DNA from: Bordetella parapertussis
GTDB taxonomy: Bacteria; Pseudomonadota; Gammaproteobacteria; Burkholderiales; SG8-41
DNA: 57,324 nucleotides
Direction of reading: 5' to 3'
Assembly (NCBI GenBank): GCA_945901405.1
Contig: CAMDLH010000017.1
Span: 1 to 57,324, forward strand
Part shown: one piece after another, positions 51,006-57,324 of the stretch
How the letters are laid out: every line of letters starts with the position of its first letter
How positions within the stretch are numbered: position 1 is the stretch's first letter
Notes under the pieces: model-generated
Told to the model about the DNA's origin: nothing
What the model saw: the letters and a program-made list of their open reading frames with translations, nothing else
Databases searched by the model: none
Program-made: the position numbers and the translations under genes

Positions 51006-51896
51006 ATGGCACAGACAAAGCTCGTATTCGGCACCGCCACCCCCGGCGGCGGTTTTCCGGCCTACGGCTGGCCGTACGCGGAAGTGTTGAACGCCGCCGA
51101 CGCAACGCTCGGCATCGAGCCGATCAACACTAAGGGCAGCACCGAAAACGTAGTGTCGCTGGAGCAGAACAAGCTCGACCTCGGTCTGGTCACCGGCGAA
51201 GTCACCTACGAGGCGATCAAGGGCATCGGCGGCGCGCCGGCGAAAAACCTGCGCATCATCAACGCAACCTATTCGCAGGCGGGCATGTTCATGGTGCGCG
51301 CCGATAGTCCGTACAAAACTATCTCCGATCTCAAGGGCAAGCCCATCGTGTGGGGCGCGGGCACCTCGGGCTTCATTGTGCTTGCACGCTACGTGATGGA
51401 TGGCCTCGGACTCGACTATCAAAAAGATTTCGAGCCGATATTGTTGAAAAGCGCGGGCGAAGGCCCGCCGATGGTGCTCGATGGCCGCGCGGCGGCGATG
51501 TGGGGCGGCGGAGTAGGGTGGCCGCCATTTCTGAACATCGCCAATGGCCCTGCGGGCGGGCGCTTCATCGCGCCGAGTGCGGATGAAATAAAACAGATCA
51601 CCGCCAAACATTCGTTCCTGAAACAGACCACCATGCCCGCGGGCAGCTATCCCGGCCAAAGCGCCGCGGTGAATTCCACCGGCTCATGGCCCTTCGTGCT
51701 CGCCCGCGCGTCGCTGCCCGATGAAGTCGCCTACAAACTCGCGCGCGCCTTGCACAAGAGCGAAGCCGCCTTCGGACAAAAGCTCGAACAGGCGCGCGAA
51801 TCCACGCTGGCGAATACGCTGGCGGCTGCGCCGAGCCGGGAATTGATACACCCCGGTGTGCTGCGATATATGCAGGAGGCGGGGATACTCAACTGA
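51006..51896 (+). CDS. TAXI-family TRAP-type solute-binding protein, leaderless
   Basis: 296-residue protein of the TAXI family, normally the periplasmic ligand binder of a TRAP transporter. It starts MAQTKLVFGTATPGGGFP after CAGGAGC, with no signal peptide and none in frame upstream of the start. The body has the ligand-binding pattern NTKGSTENVVSLEQNKLDLG and KGKPIVWGAGTSGF. No DctM-like TRAP membrane gene is nearby. It is probably cytoplasmic, or exported in some other way. Confidence 0.85.
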   Translation: MAQTKLVFGTATPGGGFPAYGWPYAEVLNAADATLGIEPINTKGSTENVVSLEQNKLDLGLVTGEVTYEAIKGIGGAPAKNLRIINATYSQAGMFMVRADSPYKTISDLKGKPIVWGAGTSGFIVLARYVMDGLGLDYQKDFEPILLKSAGEGPPMVLDGRAAAMWGGGVGWPPFLNIANGPAGGRFIAPSADEIKQITAKHSFLKQTTMPAGSYPGQSAAVNSTGSWPFVLARASLPDEVAYKLARALHKSEAAFGQKLEQARESTLANTLAAAPSRELIHPGVLRYMQEAGILN

Positions 51897-51962
51897 GTAA
51901 CATTGCGCGAATCCATTGAAGGTATTGCCATACCGTAATAAGTAATACTTTGGAGGCTGGTC

Positions 51963-52247
51963 ATGCCGTATCAAGTGACAATCAAGGGACAAGTGACGAT
52001 ACCCAAAAAGGTGCGCGACTATCTGGGCATCGTACCCGGCAGCGGAGTTGAATTCGAGGTCGATTCCAGCGGCGCTGTCGTGCTGCGCAACGCCGGCCGG
52101 CCGGCGAAGCGCGCGCGCTCGGGCAGCCGCTTTGCGGCCCTGCGCGGCACGCGCAAGACCGGCATGGGCACGGATGAAATCATGAATTTGCTGCGCGGCT
52201 ATGGCGAGGACGAAAGCGATCCTGGATTCAGGAAACCAGCTAAGTGA
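51963..52247 (+). CDS. vapB: AbrB/SpoVT-type antitoxin (VapB-like)
   Basis: Small DNA-binding antitoxin of 94 residues with an N-terminal AbrB/SpoVT swapped-hairpin domain (MPYQVTIKGQVTIPKKVRDY). The C-terminal tail is basic then acidic and would wrap the toxin. An AT-rich start preceded by TTGGAGG gives a strong ribosome binding site. The stop overlaps the PIN toxin start by four bases (GTGA), so they are co-translated. Confidence 0.9.
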   Translation: MPYQVTIKGQVTIPKKVRDYLGIVPGSGVEFEVDSSGAVVLRNAGRPAKRARSGSRFAALRGTRKTGMGTDEIMNLLRGYGEDESDPGFRKPAK

Positions 52248-52657
52248 TCCTTGTCGATTCCTGCGTGCAGATGGACATCCTGGAAGACGATCCGGGCTGG
52301 GCAGATTGGTCGCAGCGCCAACTGGATACAGCAGCGTTAAACGCCAAACTCATCGTCAACGCAGTCATCTACTCCGAAATTTCCGCGGGATTCCAGCGCA
52401 TCGAGCAGGTGGACGCCATGCTCGGGCAGGCGCAGATCACCCTGAACGAGATTCTGCGAGCCGCGTTGTTTCTTGCCGCCAAGGCGATTCAAAGCTACAG
52501 GGCGCGCGGCGGCACGCGCGTGAACACGCTGCCGGACTTTTTCATAGGCGCGCACGCAGCGGTGCTCGGCGTGCCGCTGCTGACACGCGATGTGCGGCGG
52601 TTCGAAGGCTACTTTCCGAGTCTTCGGCTTATCGCGCCTGATCAGGACCTGAGCTAA
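52244..52657 (+). CDS. vapC: PIN-domain toxin (VapC-like)
   Basis: Predicted Mg-dependent endoribonuclease of 137 residues, cut by the antitoxin. The catalytic acidic residues are visible: Asp5 in ILVDSCVQ, Glu46 in VIYSEIS, Asp98 in LPDFFIGAHA and Asp116 in LTRDVRRF. The start is GTG 52244, overlapping the antitoxin stop. The DSC after the first Asp differs slightly from the common DTS, but the active site looks complete. Confidence 0.9.
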   Translation: MILVDSCVQMDILEDDPGWADWSQRQLDTAALNAKLIVNAVIYSEISAGFQRIEQVDAMLGQAQITLNEILRAALFLAAKAIQSYRARGGTRVNTLPDFFIGAHAAVLGVPLLTRDVRRFEGYFPSLRLIAPDQDLS

Positions 52658-52760
52658 ACCGTCCCAGTTTGGCCGAATCGCGAAGACGCGATGCCTGCTG
52701 AGCATCGACCCGCTCGACGAGGACAGTAGCGCGAATTAGGTCACGGTAAACTGAACCGTA

Positions 52761-53702
52761 TTAGACGACCGCAGTCTCCGCCTTCTTCAACCCCGGCATG
52801 TCAAACCCAAGCTTGAGCAGTCCATCCACCACCGCCTGCGCTTGCGGCGCGGTGAGTTCGACCAGCGGCGGGCGCACCGTGGCCCATTCGGGATCGTTGG
52901 CGAAGTGCGCGATCACGGCTTTCAGCGACGGGATCATCACGTACTGGCCGGTGGTCTTGCGGATGACATCGAGCTGTGCCTGCTGCGCGTCGGCATCGGT
53001 GTTTTTCCATTCGCGGTAGAGTTTGTCGATGGCCGCGGGGTTGACGTTCGCGGTGGCGCTGATGCAGCCCGCGCCGTGGTTGCGCATGTTGGCGAGCAGG
53101 AATGATTCGCTGCCGACGAAGACATCGAAGCCCTGTTTCGCGAACGCATCAAGAAATAGTTTGGTGTTGTTCCAGTCGCCAGAGCTATCCTTCATGCCGG
53201 CGATGGCCTTGGGGTAACGCTTCAACAAGCGCTCGACGAGCTTCACGGTGATGGGCACCACCGCGACGGGCGGGATGTGATACAGATAAATTTGCAGCCG
53301 CGTATCACCCACGCGTTCGATGACCTGGGAAAAATGGCGGAACAAGCCCTCCTCGGTGACGTCCTTGTAGTAGAACGGCGGCAGCATCAGCACGCCCGCG
53401 CAGCCGGCTTTCACAGCGTGTTCGGTCAAGCGCACGGTGTCGGTGAACGCACAGCAGCCGGTGCCCGGCATCATGCGTGACGAATCAACGCCCGCCTGCA
53501 ACAGCGAATCGAGCAGTGCGATGCGTTCGTTCGACGACAGTGAATTCGCCTCGCTATTGGTGCCGAACACCGCGAGGCCCGAGCCTTGCGTGAGCATCCA
53601 TTTGCATTGCGCGACAAAGCGGTTGTGATCCGGGCTGTAGTCGGATTTGAAGGGTGTAACGACTGGGGCGAGCACGCCCTTGATACGTTTGGAATCTTTC
53701 AT
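52761..53702 (-). CDS. DapA-family dihydrodipicolinate synthase-like aldolase
   Basis: Class I TIM-barrel aldolase of 313 residues. The Schiff-base Lys171 is in AGMKDSSGD and Tyr141 in YLYHIPP. GTNSEA (47-52) replaces the GTTGE block of DapA. In this context it is more likely a catabolic lyase or dehydratase for a sugar acid or hydroxy acid than a lysine-pathway enzyme. I start at ATG 53702; an earlier start would lie in the divergent intergenic region. Confidence 0.85.
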   Translation of the reverse strand: MKDSKRIKGVLAPVVTPFKSDYSPDHNRFVAQCKWMLTQGSGLAVFGTNSEANSLSSNERIALLDSLLQAGVDSSRMMPGTGCCAFTDTVRLTEHAVKAGCAGVLMLPPFYYKDVTEEGLFRHFSQVIERVGDTRLQIYLYHIPPVAVVPITVKLVERLLKRYPKAIAGMKDSSGDWNNTKLFLDAFAKQGFDVFVGSESFLLANMRNHGAGCISATANVNPAAIDKLYREWKNTDADAQQAQLDVIRKTTGQYVMIPSLKAVIAHFANDPEWATVRPPLVELTAPQAQAVVDGLLKLGFDMPGLKKAETAVV

Positions 53703-53925
53703 GGGAATTTCTCGCAGGGAAGGTTGTAAGCACTTTGCCGCGGCGATTGCTTTGGCGCCGATTGCAGTTGAGAATACCATAGCAGACCGGCTGGCCAAAG
53801 GCGTGATACAGGCGTCACGCGGCGGGCTGGAAAAATCGCAAAGAAAAACATGCGCTTGGCGGCACGCATATCATCAATGCGTTGCCGGAAGGATTGATAA
53901 TAACTTTTCACGAAAAGGACGAAAC

Positions 53926-54795
53926 ATGATTAAGGAAATATTGAACAAGTCTTTCGACAGGACGAACGGTAAGTTGTTGATTTCGTTGGTGGTGAGCTTG
54001 TCGAACCATGGTCGCAAACCACTAATACAGTGTTTCCTTAGACGTATTGCCGCGGTTTTATCGGTCGTCGCGCTGGCAGGCATGGCAAGTGTTTCAGGCG
54101 TTGCGCAGGCGGCCGAGATCAGTGTGCTATCCGCCGGCGCCGTCGAGCCCGGGTTGAAGGCTGCGGCCGCAGTATTCCAGAAAGACAGCGGTCACTCTGT
54201 AAAGATTATTTTCAACACCGCACCAGCGATAAACAAAAGAATGGCGGAAGGCGAGATCTTCGATGTGGTGATCGCGCCGCCGGGGGTAATCAAGACGCTT
54301 GCCGCGGAGGCTAAAGTCGAGGAAGGCGGCGTCAATCTGGGCCGCGTGGGATCGGGCATCGCTGTGCGGCCCGATGCGCCGGCGCCCGATGTTTCCAGCG
54401 CGGACGCGATCAGGCGCGCGGTACTGGAAGCGGATTCGATAGTGTTCAATCGCGCCTCCACCGGGCTCTATATCGAAAATCTGTTCAAGAAAATGGGTAT
54501 CTATGAGCAGATCGAACCAAAGACCACGCGCTATCCGGACGCCTTTCCCGTGATGGAGCATTTGTTGAAAGGCAAGGGGCGCGAGATCGGCTTTGGCCCA
54601 ATCACGGAAATTTTGTTGTTCAAGGACAGAGGCCTGCGTCTGGTCGGGCCATTGCCGCCGGAGATTCAAAACTACACTTCGTATACCGCCGCGCCGATGA
54701 CCGGCGCCAGAAATGCGGCGGTGGCGCGCGAGTTCGTGCGCATGCTGGCGGGTCCAAAAGGCAAGCCGTTGTTTGTCGCCGCCGGCATAGAGTAG
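53926..54795 (+). CDS. ModA/SBP_bac_11-like periplasmic binding protein with repeat-containing leader
   Basis: Binding protein of 289 residues whose mature part (AEISVLSAGAVEPGLKAAAA onwards) is like ModA-type extracellular solute-binding proteins, with a C-terminal MLAGPKGKPLFVAAGIE. ATG 53926 with AAAGGAC upstream gives a long N-terminus: residues 9-30 (SFDRTNGKLLISLVVSLSNH) are translated from a TTCGACAGG-type intergenic repeat, before the hydrophobic IAAVLSVVALAGMASVSG. No modB or modC is adjacent. A paralogue follows directly. Confidence 0.82.
   Translation: MIKEILNKSFDRTNGKLLISLVVSLSNHGRKPLIQCFLRRIAAVLSVVALAGMASVSGVAQAAEISVLSAGAVEPGLKAAAAVFQKDSGHSVKIIFNTAPAINKRMAEGEIFDVVIAPPGVIKTLAAEAKVEEGGVNLGRVGSGIAVRPDAPAPDVSSADAIRRAVLEADSIVFNRASTGLYIENLFKKMGIYEQIEPKTTRYPDAFPVMEHLLKGKGREIGFGPITEILLFKDRGLRLVGPLPPEIQNYTSYTAAPMTGARNAAVAREFVRMLAGPKGKPLFVAAGIE
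53951..54013. repeat. TTCGACAGG...TTGTCGAACC inverted repeat inside leader
   Basis: Left arm CTTTCGACAGGACGAACGGT and right arm GGTGGTGAGCTTGTCGAACC + ATG are recognisable outer parts of the CTTCGACA...TGTCGAA intergenic palindrome known from many environmental genomes (from memory). The inner part is shortened and it remains in frame within the binding-protein gene. Confidence 0.65.
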
Positions 54796-54798
54796 ATC

Positions 54799-55494
54799 AT
54801 GGCCGGCCTCAAGTTACTCTCGGCGGGCGCGGTCAAGGGCGGAGTGGCGCAAATCGCCGCCGCGTTCGCGCGCGCGTCGGGGCACGAGGTCAATGTCGAA
54901 TTTACGCAAGTGCCGAAACTGCGCAAACGCATTGCCGCGGGCGAACACGCGGACGTGCTGGTGGCGACCGCCGGCGCAATGGATGAATTCGCCGCCGCCG
55001 GCAAGATCGCCGCCGCCACGCGCGCGCTGCTCGGCCGCTCGCGCGTGGGCGTGGTGGTGCACAAGGATGCGCCTTCCCCCGATGTGTCGGACACCGAGGC
55101 TTTTAAACGCGCGCTGCTCGCGGCGAGCGCCGTGGTGCGCAACGATGCTTCGAGCGGCATCTACATCGCCACGCTGCTTGAGAATCTTGGCCTGCAGGCG
55201 CAACTCGGCGAGCGCATTGTTGTTGTGAGCAGCGGCTCGGCCATCATCACCACGGTGGCGGAGCGTGGCATGGGCGCAATCGGCATGGGGCAGATTTCCG
55301 AAATCATGGTGATGATCGACAAGGGCTGCCCGGTGAAACTCGTCGCGCCGCTGCCGGACGCGATACAGAATTTTTCGACGTATTACGCCGCAGCCATGCC
55401 CGGCGGCGCCGCGCCCGATGCGGCGATGGCGCTTGCGCGCGCGCTCACGGGCGATGACGCGAAAAAAATATTCGCGGCGACCGGCATTGATTGA
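54799..55494 (+). CDS. ModA-like binding protein paralogue without signal peptide
   Basis: 231-residue paralogue of the preceding protein, starting three bases after it, with MAGLKLLSAGAVKGGVAQIA at the N-terminus where the paralogue has AEISVLSAGAVEPGLKAAAA. It has no signal peptide, and the start codon follows the other gene's stop, so nothing in frame upstream could supply one. The fold motifs NDASSGIYIATLLENLGLQ and MGAIGMGQISEIM are conserved. It may be a cytoplasmic ligand sensor or scavenger rather than a transporter component. Confidence 0.78.
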   Translation: MAGLKLLSAGAVKGGVAQIAAAFARASGHEVNVEFTQVPKLRKRIAAGEHADVLVATAGAMDEFAAAGKIAAATRALLGRSRVGVVVHKDAPSPDVSDTEAFKRALLAASAVVRNDASSGIYIATLLENLGLQAQLGERIVVVSSGSAIITTVAERGMGAIGMGQISEIMVMIDKGCPVKLVAPLPDAIQNFSTYYAAAMPGGAAPDAAMALARALTGDDAKKIFAATGID

Positions 55495-55509
55495 GCGCTG
55501 ACGACCGAT

Positions 55510-56487
55510 ATGAAAATACTGATCACCGGCGGCGCAGGGTTTCTCGGACGCGGTCTCGCGCACGCGCTGCTAAAAAATAAACAAAAACAAATACTTACGG
55601 AGATCGTGCTGGCGGATATCGCGCCGCTGGCGGATGACGCGCTGGCGCGCGACGCGCGCGTCACCAGCGTCACTGGTGATCTCGTGGTGTTACTCGGAGA
55701 CGGATTGCTGAGCGGCGTGGATGGGATTTTTCATCTCGCGGCAGCGGTGAGCGGCGAGTGCGAAGCCGACATCGATGTCGGCCTGCGCGCGAATCTCGAC
55801 ACCACGCGTGCGCTGCTCGATGCGTGCCGCAAATCAACGCAACCTCCGAAACTGGTGTTCTCCAGTTCGCTCGCGGTATACGGCGGCCCCATGTACGGCG
55901 GGCCGGACGTGATCACCGATCACACATTACCGATGCCGCAAAATTCCTACGGCACGCAAAAATTCATTTGCGAACAACTGATCGCCGATTTTACGCGCAA
56001 GGGTTTTGTCGATGGCCGCAGCGTACGCCTGCCGACGGTGACGGTGCGCCCCGGCAAGCCCAACAAGGCTGCGTCGGGTTTCATGAGCGGCATCATTCGC
56101 GAGCCGCTCGCGGGTGTCGAGGCCGTGTGTCCGGTTGATCCATCAACCGGCGTGTGGATTACCTCGCCACGATTCGCCGTCGCGGGCCTGGCCGCCGCTT
56201 ATGAAACGCCGCAAGATAATTGGGGCAGCCGCATCGCGTGCAATCTGCCGGGGCTGTCGGTGCGCGTCGCGGATATGATCGCGGCGCTGGAGCGGCGCGC
56301 CGGTGCGCGGGTGGCCGCGCGCATACGCATGCAACACGACGAATCGATTGCGCGCATCGTCGGTGGCTGGCCGTGGCGCTTCGATACCGCGCGCGCGGCA
56401 GCACTTGGCTTCACCGGACCCGCGGCGATGGATGACATAGTTGCCGAATACATCGCGGATTATCCGGCGGCGGTGTGCTTGGCGTGA
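55510..56487 (+). CDS. denD: NAD-dependent epimerase/dehydratase (DenD-like D-erythronate dehydrogenase)
   Basis: Extended SDR of 325 residues. The Rossmann motif TGGAGFLG (7-14), active-site SSSLAVYGG and catalytic YGTQK with Tyr and Lys are present. The C-terminal PRFAVAGLAAAYE block and overall order resemble D-erythronate dehydrogenase (DenD) of sugar-acid catabolism. It follows two ModA-like binding proteins. The codons for LKNKQKQILTE, residues 22-32, are the AT-rich motif, an unusual composition in this otherwise GC-rich gene. Confidence 0.82.
   Translation: MKILITGGAGFLGRGLAHALLKNKQKQILTEIVLADIAPLADDALARDARVTSVTGDLVVLLGDGLLSGVDGIFHLAAAVSGECEADIDVGLRANLDTTRALLDACRKSTQPPKLVFSSSLAVYGGPMYGGPDVITDHTLPMPQNSYGTQKFICEQLIADFTRKGFVDGRSVRLPTVTVRPGKPNKAASGFMSGIIREPLAGVEAVCPVDPSTGVWITSPRFAVAGLAAAYETPQDNWGSRIACNLPGLSVRVADMIAALERRAGARVAARIRMQHDESIARIVGGWPWRFDTARAAALGFTGPAAMDDIVAEYIADYPAAVCLA
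55579..55598 (-). repeat. AT-rich dispersed motif, copy inside DenD-like gene
   Basis: Minus-strand GTAAGTATTTGTTTTTGTTT lies in codons 24-30 of the DenD-like gene, encoding KQKQILT. Bases before the TTTTT are consensus and the trailing GTTT is as in the copy at 33052. Confidence 0.7.
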
Positions 56488-56546
56488 TTGGAGACCTGGC
56501 GGTCTGAACTGCTGTAAATCAGAAAATGCAGTAACGCAAATTGCGC

Positions 56547-57103
56547 TCAGCGCTTGCCGGCCTGCGAGCGATATTCCTTCACGGCTTTTTCCAGATCGTC
56601 GAGTTCTTCGCACGGCAGCAGGCAGATGTCGCGCAGCGCCGCGAGGTGTTTTTCCGCATTGGGCAGGTCATTTAACATCAGGTACGCCTCGCCGATGTAC
56701 TCATGTGCGCCGCGGTGGCGCGGGTTGAGTTCTATCGAGCGTTTGTAGAATTTAAGCGCGAGATCCATCTGCTTGAGATTGCGATACGAAAAGCCGAGGT
56801 AGTTGTGCAAGTCCGCGCTGTCCGGATCGCGCAGCGCGGCTTGGTGGAATACGCCATCGCGCAATTCGGGTCGTCCTTCAACACGGCTTCAAAGGTCTTG
56901 CGCGCCTCGCCGAACCAGTACGAATGGATCATCGCGACACCAGTTTCGAACTGCTTTTGCACCTTGGGTGCGCACGAGGTCGCGAACGAGACCTTGCCGA
57001 GTTGATCGGCCTTTTCGTGAGCGGATGCCGCGCCGGAGGCGAATATCAGCACAGCGGAAGATATTGCCGGGATGGCAATGTTGAAAAAAATGCGTGCGTT
57101 CAT
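56547..57103 (-). pseudogene. Chimeric or frameshifted TPR gene
   Basis: The first part (57103 down to about 56850) has a signal peptide ending ASAHEKADQLG and the start of one TPR protein, KVQKQFETGVAMIHSYWFGE to LKDDPNCAMAY. The second part (56864-56547), in another frame, is the C-terminal two TPRs of a different small secreted TPR protein: HQAALRDPDSADLHNYLG to EELDDLEKAVKEYRSQAGKR. The frames meet at about 56845-56860. The first type normally continues WGIAM after CAMAY. It looks like a deletion fusing two neighbouring TPR genes out of frame. Confidence 0.75.
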
Positions 57104-57219
57104 AATTTCAGAAGTCTTGATCCGGGCGGAAATGGCATTGCACTTTTTTCGGCACATTCGGCTGCAATCCTAATGACAAGGGCAGCTACACGGATTGCGT
57201 TTGCAATGGGGTGGTTATG

Positions 57220-57324
57220 TCAGACAAGCTCGTAAATCATTTTTTGCCCGGTTTCCGGATGCTGGAAACCCTGTTGGGTTAACTCTTGCAGCAGTGCTGA
57301 TACGGCGCGGTCATGAACTGGGTT
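57220..57324 (-). CDS. C-terminal end of a protein entering from beyond the window
   Basis: A 34-codon minus-strand frame open to the window edge ends in TGA: it includes ALLQELTQQGFQHPETGQKM then IYELV. The ending resembles those of some transposases, but I cannot assign it. The intergenic part 57104-57219 shows nothing. Confidence 0.35.
   Translation of the reverse strand, partial: NPVHDRAVSALLQELTQQGFQHPETGQKMIYELV

Noticed and set aside
53703..53925. Possible small gene between the DapA-like and ModA-like genes
   Set aside because: The frame continuing upstream of ATG 53926 has no ribosome site and no protein-like composition; I see nothing else supportable in this gap.
53926..55494. 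Assigning the two ModA-like proteins to molybdate uptake for the hydroxylases
   Set aside because: No modB/modC nearby, one has no leader, and the genes are over 30 kb away from the hydroxylases; the fold also binds other anions.

Overview
The window looks like chromosome from a GC-rich betaproteobacterium of the Burkholderiales type (Alcaligenaceae/Comamonadaceae-like), probably an environmental lineage. The grounds are an mla-type operon with a STAS-MlaE permease, a HinT-like protein, and above all eight orphan Bug/TctC periplasmic binding proteins beside small catabolic gene sets, which is a hallmark of that group. No rRNA, tRNA or CRISPR was found. Exact taxonomy cannot be read from these bases alone.

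Layout: 0.1-3.7 kb is an Mla-like lipid-transport operon (permease, ATPase, MCE protein, lipoprotein), followed by a HIT protein, a decayed gene remnant, a Bug protein and a DUF1080 lipoprotein. 6.1-12.5 kb (+) holds a three-subunit molybdenum hydroxylase, a fumarate-reductase-type flavoprotein and a VOC protein. 12.5-20.2 kb (-) holds a second molybdenum hydroxylase whose molybdenum and FAD subunits are fused, a thiamine-diphosphate enzyme and two Bug proteins. 20.3-22.8 kb has an amidohydrolase, a TfpX/TfpZ-like protein and an RsuA-type pseudouridine synthase with no canonical start codon. 22.8-28.3 kb (-) is a five-gene cluster matching the E. coli ynbABCD set plus a PlsC acyltransferase. 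28.4-32.4 kb has a Bug protein diverging from an isocitrate-lyase-family lyase and aconitase-type hydratase subunits. 32.4-35.5 kb (-) is a GbsR/MarR regulator, DCC, epimerase and DUF4166 operon with a visible promoter and operator. 35.8-41.9 kb has a TPR lipoprotein, two Bug genes (one frameshifted), a TauD-type dioxygenase and an aldolase-amidase pair. 41.9-43.65 kb is a graveyard of mobile and toxin fragments. 43.65-51.9 kb has an amidase, a Bug protein and a plus-strand run of DSD1-type PLP enzyme, MmgE/PrpD, Bug, 3-hydroxyisobutyrate-dehydrogenase-type reductase and TAXI protein. A VapBC-like pair, a DapA-family protein, two tandem ModA-like binding proteins, a DenD-like dehydrogenase and a broken TPR gene close the window.

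Most of the window reads as parallel modules for organic and hydroxy acids: a secreted binding protein beside hydroxylases, hydratases, lyases, amidases or dehydrogenases. No permease genes accompany the eleven binding proteins, and the only clear transcription factor is the GbsR-type regulator.

The least explained feature is a short AT-rich motif, consensus TAAGTATTTGTTTTTAAAC, found about ten times in both orientations, often just before a start codon but twice inside a gene. A second layer is at least seven families of GC-rich or palindromic intergenic repeats. Three of these have become part of genes: two supply N-terminal leaders of secreted binding proteins and one supplies a stop codon.
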